Source: Echeneis naucrates
Taxonomy: Eukaryota > Chordata > Actinopteri > Carangiformes > Echeneidae
Length of the DNA stretch: 64,000 nt
Assembly: GCF_900963305.1 (NCBI RefSeq)
Contig: NW_021780168.1
Span: forward strand, 684,501-748,500
Direction: 5' to 3'
Shown here piece after piece: positions 41,511 through 55,254 of the stretch. The notes under the pieces are model-generated. The model worked only from the letters and a program-made list of their open reading frames with translations. It ran no database searches and was not told where the DNA came from. Within the stretch, counting starts at the first letter, position 1; each line of letters starts with the position of its first letter. The position numbers and the translations under genes were made by a program.

Positions 41511-42610
41511 ACAGCTGAGCAGTTTCTTTCAGCTTCATGTACAGTTCTGTTGCAGACTCCCAGTTCTCTGGCTTCTGTAGTTGTTTGTGCTCCATAACAA
41601 AGTCAAAGTCCTCCTGCATGTTTGAGTCCCCACATGGAGCTATTGACAGGCTCGCCTCTGGAACAGCATCCAAATCAGCTGGTTCAATCTCAAATCCAGT
41701 CTGTGGAGCCAAATCTGTGTTAGATAGAATAAATAGCATTTATATTATTTATTTACATTTAAGCAATAAAATCAAAATAAAACAAACATGGAAATATCCA
41801 TCTATCACCAATATTACCTGTGTGGTCAGCAGTACAGTTCATTGGACATGACGCTGTTCTGGAAGTGTGAATCCTGTGACTGTTCCACAGTCTCACACAC
41901 TCATCCAACATCACCATAGCAACATCTCACAAGGCACTGATGCTCATGGCTCCCGTTGAAGTATCCAGCAAACAACTCCATCCAGAGCTGAGACCTATAG
42001 AAATGGATAGAATCGGAAAAAAACATGTATTATTAGTGGGACTCCATTAAAAAAATCTAACTAATTAAAGGCTTTGTAATGAATGAATTGAAACGAACGC
42101 GTTAAAGTCACAATTATTATATATGTTCAGAGGAGTTAATCTGCGATAGAACATAAACAAAAATCAAATCAAAGGTTCGTCATAATAAAATGACTTCATG
42201 AAGGCCACTTACCTTCCCCTTCTAAATATGGCCCACCAGGATTCAACACGCTGCTTATTCGTGGATGAGCCATACATGTGGCTGGACGGCCCAGAGCAGC
42301 AGTCATCATGATGGAGGCGTAGGGGAGACTGAATGGCAGCCATAATGCCATTCTCCGTGCCACAATCAGTCCTCAGTCTCATGAGAGGAGATTCTCAGCG
42401 ATCACTGTTGGCTTCTTGTTATTTGTCGGTCCACATTGGAGCCACAGCACTTTAGGTGAAAAAATCCATCCATGCCAGTTTATCAGAACCATCTGCATGC
42501 CACATACAGTTCGCTCAAGTTGTTTCCACAAAACGGCCAAAACATCATTTACTCCATGCGGCCATAAACTTTCACTCAGCAAAGTTTTCCCGCCACACAA
42601 ACCGATACAA
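41510..42610 (-). mobile_element. Integrase-core (rve-type) gene fossil, broken
   Basis: Three separate stretches on the minus strand resemble an integrase catalytic core of the kind found in intron-bearing, partly domesticated fish copies of Ginger- or Polinton-like integrases: a region rich in TNN and WLQC motifs (42374-42600), one with a CGTEN motif and a VESWW motif (42210-42385), and a C-terminal acidic tail (41510-41740). The element is broken in several places and looks old. The family assignment is tentative; it could instead derive from a host gene of integrase origin. Confidence 0.55.
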
Positions 42611-42619
42611 ACTTTTTGA

Positions 42620-43340
42620 GCTCACAGTCAATCTTCTGATTCTTCTTCAAGATTCTGTCGTTTTGTTTTCTAAAATTTAAATTTGTTTTCTAAAATTAAA
42701 GTTTGTTTTGTCCGTGGTAAAAGGGTTTTTCTTATGTAATTTTGTTTAATAAAATGTAAAAAATGTTTCCCCAACATGTAAATTATTTTCACGCTTTGTA
42801 AAAGTGTTTGGTACTTTGTAATTTTGTTTTGCACTTACCGGCCACCGTATAAAACAGAGCAGGAACACTAAAGTAAGGGGCGGGGGGTGAAAACGACAGG
42901 AGGGTTAAAGAGCAGATTCTCTCTGAGGGGACGGATGTTGCCACAATACACAGTGTGTGTGCCATCACATGTGGAAGATGTGTGCAGACTGAAGCCTTGG
43001 TCTGCCACCAGCTCAGAGGGGCTGCACTTCTACTGACCACCAGGGGGCTCCACTGGTTGTTTCAGAAAGTCACAGTGTGTTGGAGTCTATCAGGTTTTTT
43101 TCATGTCTTGTATTTTCCAAGCAGCACTGTGTTTCTAACACCTGGATGTTGGTAAAAAGCTACTCTGCAGTGGCCGGGAATCGAACCACTGAACCACCAA
43201 TACTTATTAGCAACGTTTACCATGAAGTCACGAATCTCCAGGCATCAGCTGCCTTCACCACTTGCTGAACTTCCTGCATTTTATAACGTGGCAACTAAAC
43301 CGATCAGGGAGAGTCTTCTTTTTTCTGTTTTTCTCACACA
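42620..43340. other. No gene recognised
   Basis: A run of TAAAATTT and GTAAA-rich repeats at 42640-42830, then sequence sharing CCAGGGGGCTCCACTGGTTG with 17175-17200. No coding region. Confidence 0.4.
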
Positions 43341-43519
43341 GGTATCAGGAATTATCTTTCTATAATAATCCATCATGGACTGTTGGACACTTTCATATCA
43401 GTAAATCCACCGTGTTTTAAAGAAGTTCGGAGTGTTTCAGAGTTTCTGACATGATACAGACAGACAGATCCAACAAAGTATTTAAATGAACTGAGAGCTC
43501 AGACCAGCAGAGAGAGCAC

Positions 43520-45860
43520 ACACACACACACACACACAGTAGACGAGGTGCGCGATTCCAAAAATGAGCGAAAGCAGGAAAAGACGCATTTTAATAAGTA
43601 GAAGGCAAAACAGGTATCTGAGTATGTGGGAGGAATAAACCTCCCTGGTTTAGTTCAATTTAGCGGCACTTATGTTTCTCACAGCTGATTTGTGTTTCAC
43701 TTCATTCGTTGTGGGTGTGACAGGCCCGAGGTTCAAATCCCAGATGAGCCCTTTGTCAGCTGTTGTAAGAAGTGAAAAAGCCTCCTAAATGTGGAGGGAG
43801 GCCGACTCTGTCAGAGAACAGTGTGCATTCTAGCTTCCTTTAGCTGTCAGCCTCTGATCATCAACTCTTCAGCTTCTATGACTTCAACAATTCCTTCTGA
43901 ATGCAGTCTGAGGCAGTGATTGTGAAACTTTAATTCAGACAGAGATCCCACACACAAACAAAGTCATCATGAACAGCCTACATGGAGCCTAAATGAAAAG
44001 AAGCAGGAACTAAAGTGTGAAAATAATGATGAACAAAGTGTCACACAGAGAGGCTGCAGCCTGGTGTGGACTATAACGTCAGAAAATGGATCAGTCTGTG
44101 ACACGGAGCACTAAAGTTGGAAGGCTGAGTTCAGCTTCAGCTTCTTTCATGTTCTCCCTGTGAAAGAAAGAAGGTGAACATGAGCTTGATATGAGAACAC
44201 AGCAGTGTGCATCATGGTGCTCATGTTCATATAGAAAGAAGGAGGAAAAGCAGCAGCTCTGGTTTGCTGTTTCACTCCCTTTCCCTCCCTGCTATGAGCT
44301 GTCACTCACCCACAGCACATACTGTAGACTGGTTCACAGTCAGACTCATGATTCATGACTCATTGGTTCAGAGTGGAACTCATGAGACCCAGTTCAGCAG
44401 CAGCACATTCACACACTGAGCTGAGAGTCTGCTGCACACTCTGCTAGAACATTATTGAACTGTATGATAGCAATCAATCGTTTCAACTTTATTTATACAA
44501 CATTTTGCAAACAAAGAACAATGTTGCCCAATAGTGCTTCATACATTAAAACAAATATAAACAAGAAAATATCCCCCACCCAGGCCACATCACCATCCAC
44601 AGACACTCAGATTCAAATAGGATGTTATGTTTGTCTCACAAAGGTCATTTAGTACGCTTCATAAGAATTATCCTTTCAGAAGATAAACTACTCTGCTGCA
44701 GTGTCCTCTGTTGAGTTCTGCTCTTTCAGCACACTGTTATTTGACTTAATAATTTTTTGCAACATGTGGGTAAAAATAACAATTATTCGAGATAAGAACA
44801 ATTATTACATAGAGAATATGTTTAAATTTAATGAAGGGAAAAACAGGACAATTTCAAATCTTCATCTAAGTCAGTGGGGACTGGGAGGAGCTTGTGTGTG
44901 CACTGACTCAGTGACTCAAATGACCAATTGACTTTGGTGAGTGACTCAAAAACTGGAGTCAGATAAAGGAAAAGAGTTTCCCATCACTCCCTCAAAGTCT
45001 GTGTTAGACCTTTGGTTAGAGCAAAGGTGTTAGATGAGAGAAAGCCGGTAAAGTCTTTGATCAAAAGCTCAGTAATGTATCTGACAGCAGTCCATGTAAA
45101 CTCCATCCCATCTCCAACTCTGCTGTTATAACTACGGGTGAAAAGATAGATTTTTATTAAAACAGCCAAACAGGCTGAACTACTTTTTTGGGTGATGGGG
45201 CAGTTCAGCTGACCAAAGAAGGGCAAACTATTTTTAACCCTCTTTGGGTCCAACAGTATCACTGACAATGACGGAGCTACTAACCAGGAACCAACACCAA
45301 GAAATAACCTGTTTAGGTTCATAACTGAACTTATACTGTATATAACATGTATGGATATGTTAGTATCTAAACTGTGGACGTCTCACCTCTGATTATATGA
45401 TGGAATATTTTACCAGTTTACAGTTCGTTAGAATGCATTTACTAATGAACTCTACCTCCTCAGCCTCCACAGTGTTAATCATTTGATGATAGCCAGACAG
45501 GCTGGAACAGCAGATGACTGCTGTGATGATGAACTCTGAGTTCCTGATGATTCTCTTGGAGGAACTGAACGGTTCCTGTGGTCCATGTTTGTCTCATTCT
45601 GATGCCGAGAAGTTCAGATCTCGTCGTCAATCCAGCCATCGCATCTTTTCTTCCCTTTTCACTCTTGAAGCAAAAATTCTCAGTTACATAAGACAACCAA
45701 AACACAAAGGAAAAGTAATGAGTGTGCAGGCTGATGGAGTTTCAGGAACACACTGAGATTTAGACAGTAAAGTCCAGATTTGTTTCCAAACTGGAACTGA
45801 CGGAGACTCCAGAGCTGAGAAGTGAAGCCAACAGTGAAGTGTCTCAGTTTGTAGTTTCAA
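43520..45860. other. Repeat-rich intergenic stretch, possible orphan 3' exon near 44155
   Basis: Contains a short CA array (43509-43530), a tRNA-Pro 3' end (43726-43752), and on the minus strand a pyrimidine-rich acceptor (TTTCTTTCACAG, about 44155-44166) followed by a short open stretch ending in VLRVTD. With no partner exon found, the last is not called a gene. Otherwise nothing recognised. Confidence 0.4.
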
Positions 45861-45867
45861 GTCTCTT

Positions 45868-48800
45868 TCAGTACAACTTCCTCAGAGACACTGAGGAATC
45901 AGGTAAGATCCAGAATCCAACATAGAGAGGTTCAGTGAATGTGGTGTTGAAGGTGTGGAGGTGGATCAGTGAGTCAGAGGAGACTCTGTAGAAGGACAGA
46001 GAGCCAGCAGGACAGTCCACATACACTGCTACTCTGTGAGAGTCAGAGGAGGAGGAGAGGGATGTTTTTCTGTTGTTGTGCCAGACAGAGTAACCAGAAT
46101 CAGAGCAGAACAGAGTCCAGGACTGATTATTCCATCCAAATACACAGTCAGCACTGTATCCTTTCCTTCTGATTCCTCTGTAGCTCACTGAGATATAAAC
46201 CTCTCCTCTCCACTCAACCTCCCAGTAACAGCGAGCAGTCAGACCATTTCTACACAGCAGCTGAGGAAAGATATCAAATCTGTCTGGATGATCAGGATAT
46301 GACTGATTCTCTGCTACATGTGTCAGCTTCCTGTTGTTGTCAGACCGTTGGAGGTTTCTGTGGATTGTGTTTGTGTCCAGTTCTAGTTCACAGGCATCTG
46401 ATGGAGAGAACAACAGTTAAAGTTTATCATCTGTTCATTTATCAACAACTTTACTGAAAGTGAATCATTCAAAGTTACATTTCATCACCTGTAAATAATG
46501 TTTGACTACATTTAAATTAAAAGCCAACAATCCAGTTAGAACATCAACAGTTACTGAACATGAGAGTCAAGATGTCAGCAATGTTCAGCTTTTTTCCTGC
46601 TGTGGAGTCAAAGATGACGGCTGATGAAGATCCACATCAATAAACACATGAAGTGTTGGTCCTGAATGAAACTCATCTTTGTACTTCAGTCAGAAAAGTA
46701 AAAATCTAGTGAAACATGAGCAGCTGAGTTTTCATGAATCAAAGTGAAAACACACTCACACTTCCTCAGACCAGGTCTCAGTCTCTGTGGTCCACCATGG
46801 TCCACCCTGGAGGAAGAAACAGAGTCAGGATCAACTTGATCCACCATCAAACATGAAGCAGAGTTCCTCAGAGCTGTCCAGACCTGAGAGTGTCCAGTCT
46901 CCAGTCTGGATCCTCCAGTCCAGCAGACAGAAGCTTCACTCCTGAGTCTCCTGGATGATTGTAGCTCAGGTCCAGTTCTCTCAGATGGGAGGGGTTGGAG
47001 CTGAGAGCTGAGGCCAGAGAAGAACAGCCTTCCTCTGAGAGCAGACATCCTGACAGACTGAACACACACACAAAGTTTAAATCGATGTGAATGACTTTGG
47101 TTTGTGATTATTCACCAAACATCAGGTCAGTATTAAGTCTTCTTAGAGCCCCCCCCCACCTGACCTGATAAATACTATAGAATCAGGTCTACAGACACCG
47201 CAAACACTTAGAACCAACAGCAGAACAAAGAAACACCATGAGAGAATACACAAAGATAAACCACAGCAGAGCAATGCAACCGCTGAACACCAAACACACT
47301 GATTACAGTAAAGACACAGTTACACAAACACTGTATAGTGACGCATTGATTTTGCTCTCTGTTCAACCAGGTTCATTCATCCACAGAGCATCATATCAGC
47401 AGTCCACTCAACCTCTGGTGTCTTTGAGCCCCTTATATATTTCCTCCATCATCACAACTGTGACAGACACAAGCAGCAGAAAGGTTGTGACCACCTCCCT
47501 AAAAGTAAATGATCCTCAGTGAACATAGAAAACACCACTGGAGGATTCACTATGAAGAGGGCAGCATGACCCAGCATGCATCTGTTCGCTCTGCAATGTG
47601 TATGTTTTTGATTTCACTTTGTGTGTTTTCCAGGTGGAATCAAATCAGTGATTAATTATGGAGCATGAAGCTTTTTATACTGATGAACATCTCCCAAATA
47701 TACAAACAGAACAAAAAATCAGAACTAAAATATAAAGTCTTCACACCAACGTGAATTCCAACCTGAGAGTTTCCAGCTCACAGTGTGGACTCTTCAGTCC
47801 AGCAGACAGCTGCTTCACTCCTGAATCCTGCAGGTTGTTGTTACTTAGGTCCAGATCTCTCAGACTAGAGGACTGGGAGCTGAGGACTGAGGACAGAGCT
47901 TCACAGCTTCTGTCTGAGAGGTTACAGTCACTCAGTCTGAAGAGGAATAAGCAAAACAAGAGAAAATTAATCTAAAAATTGTTATACAAAAAAGTTTGAT
48001 TCCAACCACATAAAAAGATTTTGTTGATCTTGTTGGATTTATTTGCACATACAGAGCTTTCTTGGAGGCTTTGACCACTGGCAGCAGCCTCAGAAGAGCC
48101 TCCTCTGAAGGAAAGTATTTCTTCAGGTCAAACACGTCCAGATCTTTTTCTGATGACAGTAAGATGAAGACCAGAGCTGACCATTGAGCAGGAGACAGTT
48201 CATCTGTGGAGAGACGTCCTGATCTCAGGGACTGTTGGATCTCCTCCACCAGAGAACCATCATTCAGTTCATTCAGACAGTGAAACATGTTGATACTTTT
48301 CTCTGGAGACAGATTCTCACTGATCTTTGTCTTGATGTAGTGGACTGTTTTCTGATTGGTCTCTGAGCTACTTCCTGTCTGTGTCACCAGGCCTCGTAGA
48401 AGAGTTTGGTTGGTCTGCAGTGAAAGACCCAGAAGGAACCGGAGGAACAAGTCCAGGTGTCCATGTGGACTCTGTAAGGCCTTATCCACAGCACTCTGGT
48501 AGAGAATTAAAGGTTCAGGTTTGCTCCTAAACAGTTTTGGCCACCGGGAGGTTTTTTGTTCTTCTGACATCAGACTGACTCCAGAGTTGATGAAGGTCAG
48601 ATGGACATGAAGAGCAGCCAGAAACTCCTGAACACTCGGATGGACAAAGCAGAAGACCTTGTCCTGGTACAGCCCTGTCTCCTCTTTGAAGATCTGGGTG
48701 AACACTCCTGAGTAAACTGATGCTGCTCTGATATCGATGCCACACTCTGTCAGGTCTGATTCATAGAAGATCAGGTTTCCTTTCTGCAGCTGCTCAAAAG

Positions 48801-51800
48801 CCACTTTTCCCAGAGACTCAATCATCTTCCTGGTCTCTGGACTCCAGTGTGGATCTGACTCAGCTCCTCCATCGTACTTGACCTTCTTCAGTTTGGACTG
48901 AACCACCAGGAAGTGGATGTACATCTCAGTCAGGGTCTTGGGCAGCTCTCCTTCCTCTCTGGTCTTCAACACCTCCTCCAGAACTGTAGCAGCGATCCAG
49001 CAGAAGACTGGGATGTGGCACATGATGTGGAGGCTTCGTGAGGTCTTGATGTGGGAGATGATCCTGCTGGCCCGCTCCTCATGTCTGAACCTCTTCCTGA
49101 AGTACTCCTCCTTCTGGAGGTCATCGAACCCTCTGACCTCTGTCACCATGTCAACACACTCAGGAGGGATCTGACTGGCTGCTGCTGGTCCTGTGGTTAT
49201 CCAGAGGCGAGCAGAGGGGAGCAGTTTCCCCCTGATGAGGTTTGTCAGCAGCACGTCCACTGAGCTGGACTCTGTAGGATCAGTCAGGACCTCAGTGTTG
49301 TGGAAGTCCAGAGGAAGTCGACACTCATCCAGACTGTCAAAGATGAACACAACCTGGAAGTGATCAAAGCTGCAGATTCCTGCTTCTTTGGTTTCAGTGA
49401 AGAAGAGATGAACAAGTTCCACCAAGCTGAACTTCTTCTCTTTCAGCACATTCAGCTCTCTGAAGGTGAAGGGGAATGTGAACTCTATGTCCTGGTTGGC
49501 TTTGTCTTCAGCCCAGTCCAGAGTGAACTTCTGTGTTAAGACGGTTTTCCCAATGCCGGCCACTCCCTTTGTCATCACTGTTCTGATTGGTTGGTCTCTT
49601 CCAGGTGGGGGTTTAAAGATGTCTTCTTGTCTGATGGTTGTTTCTGCTCTGTCCTGTTTCCTGGATGCTGTTTCAATCTGTCTGACCTCATGTTCCTCAT
49701 TGACCTCTCCAGTCCCTCCCTCTGTGATGTAGAGCTCTGTGTAGATCTGATTCAGAAGGGTTGGGTTTCCTGCTTTAGAGATCCCCTCAAACACACACTG
49801 GAACTTCTTCTTCAGGGCAGATTTCAGTTTATGTTGGCAAATTGGAGCATGAACTTCTGAAATGCAAACAAGATTAAGGAGAAATTACAAGGCTGACGTT
49901 TACTTTTCCTAAAGAATAAGAAGGTAATCATATTTCTCTCCATCTCCTGAGACTTTAGTAAATGTCTAATTGATCCATCATGTTAAATCCTCTTACCTCT
50001 CTGCAGACAGTCAGCCAGCTCCTCCTGCTTCATCCTCCTCAGGAAGTTAACTGTGATCTTCAGAAATGCCTCTCTGCTCCTCTTCTGCTCTTCATCCACC
50101 TCATCATCCTCATTCTTGATGAATTGTGGGTAATCTGGACTCAGAATCCTTTTGATTTTCTTCAGTTCGTTCTTCACAAAACAGACGATGTTCTCCTCCA
50201 GCAGCTGGAACACAATAACATCCTGTGTAAAGTTCACTCTCAGTATAAACTGATGGATCAAAGCATCAGATCATCAGTCAGCAGAGTTCAACTTTAGCTG
50301 CTGCTGTATCATCTGCTGCCACGTCTCTTTCCAGAGCTACACAGAAAGATTCAGACCTGCTGACTTTACTAAACTAACTTCACTGGTGTAACTTACTAAG
50401 TTTGACTTTAGATTCTGACAACACAGAGATCCTGATCATCACAGGAAGACCAAACTGATACAGCCCTTCAACTTAGGAAGTGAAAATTCAGGGTATTAAC
50501 TGTGACTGTGGCTGAAGATGGATCAGACCACCTGAACTAGTTCACTGATGAATCATTCCATCTTTAAACCCTGTAGAGACAGAGTCCATGGAGGTCCAGG
50601 ACTGAATCTGATTAACTTTGGTCTTTGTTATTAAGTCACAACTGAAATGATCTGGAAAACAACTAAATAAACTTTTTCTTTAAGATTCACTGTAGATGAA
50701 CAAGAAGGAGCAGAAATGTTTTCTTAAAGTCTCCAACAGACCATATTCATACAGAACACATCTGTTGAGGCTGATGGATTATTGCTCTGTGGTGAACTAC
50801 AACTCCCAGTCCTCTCCCAGTCCTCTCCCACCCCAAACCTGTTCAATCCCAATTCAACTCCTGTCTGTCACAGAGTAAAGCTCTACTGGTCTAAAGAGTG
50901 CAGCTTCAAACACAAGTCTTTGTTGGTGTCTGTTGTAGTCACTGGATGAACATTTACACACCATAAATATGGAGTCCAGGTCTGTGTGATGATGTTTGTC
51001 AGACTGAACTCTGAGGAGAAAAGACACAAACACACAGTTTGTTCCAGGAGTTTTCTATGAACACCAGAGAAACTGATAGACAAGCTTTGATACCTTTAAT
51101 GAGTCAAACAACAACAAATGATCAGCTTTTACCTTTTTTCTTTGATAAAGTCATCCATAGACCGATCACTCTTCATGCACACACAGCTGGATACAGCAGA
51201 CTGTTGTCTTCCCTTAAAGTTCATCGGAGGACCCATAGAGTGATCACTCTTCATGGACACACAGCTGGATACAGCAGACTGTTGTCTTCCCTTAAAGTTC
51301 ATCGGAGGACCCATAGAGTGATCACTCTTCATGGACACACAGCTGGATACAGCAGACTGTTGTCTTCCCTTAAAGTTCATCGGAGGACCCATAGAGTGAT
51401 CACTCTTTATGGAGATGCAGCTCACTTCAGGAGAATCTGGTCTTGACCTCTTGTTGCTTGTAGAAACATAGTTGACAGTAAAATGATCAACAACCAATGG
51501 ACTGATGTCAGATGATGGACTGAGAAAATGATCAGTTTAAAATAAAATGCTCAAGTCAGTTTTTTTATTTGTATAAGTAAGAATCACCCAGAATATTTTA
51601 TTGTAATTTCCTTTTCATTTTCATAAAATGTACATATCACTTTGACTGTTTGAATGTCTTCCATTTGATTCATATGAAGCATTCTGTTACTTTAATTGAA
51701 AAGAGCAAGACAAATACTAATGCTTCAACTACTACTAATAATGATAAAAATATCTACAATTTGGTTGAGCTCCCTATTAAAATAAGAAGTGACAGTGAGA

Positions 51801-51960
51801 GTGAATAATGATGGAGCAGTGATCTGAGTACTGAGCTCTGACAGATGGACAGTTAGAGATCCTCATCTCACCTCTGAGCTTTGGTCTGACTCTCATGTTC
51901 CCCACACAGAGTGGTTTTAGAGGGAGGGGCTCCCTCCTCTCTGTCCTCACACTGATTCAT
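45868..51960 (-). CDS. Fish NLRC3-like receptor: N-terminal repeats, FISNA, NACHT, two LRR exons, PRY-SPRY; 1,132 aa
   Basis: Nine exons (minus): 51872-51960, 51133-51456, 50962-51010, 49997-50204, 48053-49856, 47763-47936, 46884-47057, 46760-46806, 45868-46397. All have GT-AG borders and the phases close to 3,399 nt. The start [20 protein letters not shown] is typical of fish NLRs. Then come four MKSD units, a short linker exon (TDLDSIFM), FISNA from [17 protein letters not shown], and NACHT with Walker A GVAGIGKT (321-328) and Walker B FDSLDE (about 396-401). Each LRR exon is exactly 174 bp. The last exon is PRY-SPRY, opening [15 protein letters not shown]. It should be a cytoplasmic sensor or regulator of innate signalling; the ligand is unknown. 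The usual TTRP after sensor 1 reads TTGP, and the usual FDGLDE is FDSLDE. These may be copy-specific changes. The gene looks intact. Confidence 0.93.
51173..51425 (-). repeat. 78-bp coding tandem repeat in NLR exon 2
   Basis: Period 78 bp (26 aa: [26 protein letters not shown]). Three units are almost identical in DNA (51211, 51289 and 51367 start the same string), with a divergent unit at each end. Near-identity points to recent unequal crossing-over or conversion. Confidence 0.92.
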
Positions 51961-54800
51961 AGATCTGAGAAGGTAGCTGGTTGAAAATGATCATCATGTC
52001 CAGATATGAGCATCAAACTCTCGGTTTTCAAAGTAAATTGGTAAATATCAATTCCTCAATATGTGTCACTTTTTTATTTGGAGGAGTCATAATGAGTGAA
52101 GTTCAGTATTTTATGTCATTGCAGCTAAATCTTTTAATATTTGCATTTTGTTGGCTTTACAATCTGTTTTTAAATCAGTTCTACATTCACTGGCACAAAC
52201 AGGGTGAAGGTTGTTGGTTACGTTACCTGATGGTCGAACTCATCTTCATGAAGCTGATGAGTAAAGGTGAACTTTAACTGCAGCTTTGATGAAAAAAATA
52301 AAGACAACATATCCATGTATGTCTGACAGCAGGAGGTTTTCTAAAGTTGTTGATCCAAACACCGTCTGAGTTTTCTGTGGAAAATTTTATATGACTTACA
52401 GGAAAATATGATACCAGAGCAGTTTCTGAACTTTGGAATGAATTGAAGTCAATCATTAACAGACAGTAATAATAAATCCATATCAGGTAGATCACAAAGA
52501 TCCAACGACCTTTGATTTATATGATGTGTTGTACAATATGGGACAAATAAATGATCCTTTATCTTTTAATACTATTAGAAAACATGATTACACATGCTCA
52601 GATACACAGTTATGTTTGTCTACAATTATCAGATTAGAAATAGCATAGTGGCATTATATATGACAGCGTTTATGAGGATGGTTTAGTTTAAAGTGTGTTT
52701 GTCTACAGTGTGTAACGGGACAGTTTGTTTTTCTACAGTGTATATCTAGAGTTCTCTGGTGAGACACATAACATCTTCAGCATCAGCATATCAACAGATC
52801 ACCCTCGGACTAGACCACCACAGAACAGCGCGTCTCTTCAAAAGTTGCTGCCTCATTTAAAGAGCTAAGAGACACTGAGGAACCAGAGGCCTGTCTCACA
52901 AAGCTGGATTAACATGCCTAGGATCTGTTTTAGTGATGCAGCTTCACTTACCCAGACATCCACAATCCTGATAAGCTGTCTCACAAAGCTGTTATCATCT
53001 TGCTTAACCCTGGTTTTTCCATCTAGATTGGTGCACGTCCACATAAAAGGGGCTGGGTTTGCTACATCCGACCAACCAACCCATGATACAAAACTGCATT
53101 TCACAATTATAAAATTAAGAAAACAAAGACTATAAAAAATAATTACAGCAAAAAGCAACACAGTTGCAGCTTACAGAAGATAAAGATCAACAAAAGCATA
53201 TCCATGTCCTCCCCTTGAACACAGGAGCCAGCCATCCATAACCAGATGTGGACAAACCTCCTCCCCACAACACCACCCAAAAAGAAACAATCCTCATCAT
53301 CACTTCATCACAGAGAGGGACCTTCCGCTGTCATCAGATTCAGTGATGTCTTCATCAGGGTCCTTATCCTTCCCTGCTGTATCCAAAAGTTTGAAGGACA
53401 AAGTTTACACATCATTAACTGTCTTTGAGGAGAAATAATCAAACACCAAGTCAATTTCTTCTTCTCTGTATTTTCACCTGTCGGTCCAGGTGTGCTCTGA
53501 CTAACAGGACTTCAGCCTGCTGACCTACACTGAGCTGCTCTGTTTCCTCTGAAAGAACAAGTCTTCAATTCAAGTTCAAACTGAGGCCTTAACTGCAACA
53601 GCGAGAAATGTTTTTCAACGCTAACGAAGCTAACTAAGTTACTCTTTCCATGCTAACGAAGCTAAATTAGCTAATTAAGCTACGTTAACATGCTAGCTAA
53701 ATTGGCTAATTTAGCTATGTTAGCATCACGATGTAACGACCTGAAGCAAGGAGGGTTAGGGTTAATCTAGGGTTAACTTTGTTAATCATGTCTGTTAAAT
53801 GTTGTTTAAGAACAGTTTAACGTGCAAACAGAGAAAAAACAATTATAGAGTTCTTACCTGAACGCCGGTGAAAATTTGCTACAGGTGCTTCTGTAAAACA
53901 GAAGTTTGTTTGAAGGCTCATGAGTGATGAATTTACAGCATTTAGTTTACAGCAAAACTCCCTGGACTTGTTGGACTTGTGCTCCTTTTTTCAGTTCAAT
54001 TCGAAGTTTTATTTTAATTTCCATTTTCTAACAAAACGTCGAGCTGCAGCCACTTTATCAAATTTACACAACACGCTGTCACTCCAAATGACTGACACCA
54101 CTGAGAACCAATGACAACTGGGGGACACATGGAAGGACCAATCAAGTTATAGAGGGGTGTATCACGAGTTTCAGTCCAAAAATAGAAAACAGGAAGTTGA
54201 CTTGCTGTGAAATGTCTTTTCTGGAAATCAACGGATTTGTACTTACTGAGGCGACAGGACTTCACAGCTCTCCCACAAAGAGGCTGGATTCTTCCATCTC
54301 ATCCTGATCACACCTCCATTCACACTTTGATGGAGAAATAGAAATCAATCCTTCATCAGTGATCACATGAGAGAATATTCTCATTTCCTTTCATTCTCCT
54401 TGTTTTTCCTAAAAAGGAACCAAGAAAGATGATTATTTACATTCAATCTGAGGTTAAACATTTTTCAAACTGAGTTGGATCTTTGGGTTTTTGTTATTTA
54501 TGTCATTTATTATTTGTGGCATTAAGTACCAAGTTCAGATTGGTAAATATACAAATACGGCAATGTAATTCATAAACATTTCATCATGTGACACATTAAT
54601 CACATTAATAATTCATTTTACACTTTACACTGTAATAATTTAAGCAATAAATCTAAGGAGCTACCTGGGGGCAGAAAGAGTTTGGTGGGCTGTTATTGTT
54701 TCAGCTGTCATGTTTGAAACGTCAGTGATCCTCCTCAGATGACATCTCAGGTTTCAGCAGCTATTGTGGGTCCTTTCAAAGACAATCCCTGAGCTTTGTT
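51961..54800. other. Upstream region of the NLR; no second gene recognised
   Basis: A donor-like CTCA|GTAAGT on the minus strand near 54245 could end a 5' non-coding exon of the NLR. TTAGGG-type repeats occur at 53752-53778, and GCTAACGAAGCTAA-like short repeats at 53620-53720. No other coding evidence. Confidence 0.4.
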
Positions 54801-55140
54801 TTTTAATTAGTGTAACACATCACAGATTCTATGTCTCCCACATGAATGCCTTTGGTACCAGGCATTGTTTCTTTAAGCCGAAATGTTATTGTTACCTGTC
54901 AGTAAAGTTACCCATCAGTGTTTCAATATAAACATACATTATACAGACCTGACCACTGTTGTATCCATGCAGTGCTGACTGCTTCTGAAAATGGGACATT
55001 AAAGCCCAGTGACCAAAAGGCTCCAAAGCTCACCCAGGGACATGCTGGGAAACAACAAGGTAAAGGTTTCTGCATCATTGTTCTGTCAGACCAACAGCAG
55101 GCTGCCATCCACAGTTCACCCCCAAAGAGAAGCACTCACT
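54800..55140. repeat. Inverted relative of 5615-5705 plus tRNA-module flank
   Basis: CCCACATGAATGCCTTT and CAGGCATTGTTTC mirror the 5615-5705 block. The right part (CAACAGCAGGCTGCCATCCA) recurs at 19690-19715. Confidence 0.6.
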
Positions 55141-55254
55141 GAGCTGAGTGCAAATTCTACATACAAATAGGAAATAAAAAAAAGTACAACCATGGAGGGG
55201 GGAATACAACCAGCCATTTGGAGGACGCCACACAAGTCAGAACCAGAGCTCAGG

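Noticed and set aside
44100-44170. Terminal exon encoding a short tail ending VLRVTD
   Set aside because: An acceptor is present but no partner exon or homology could be found.
51173-51425. CRISPR-like array or minisatellite
   Set aside because: The 78-bp units are contiguous, without spacers, and code in frame within the NLR exon.
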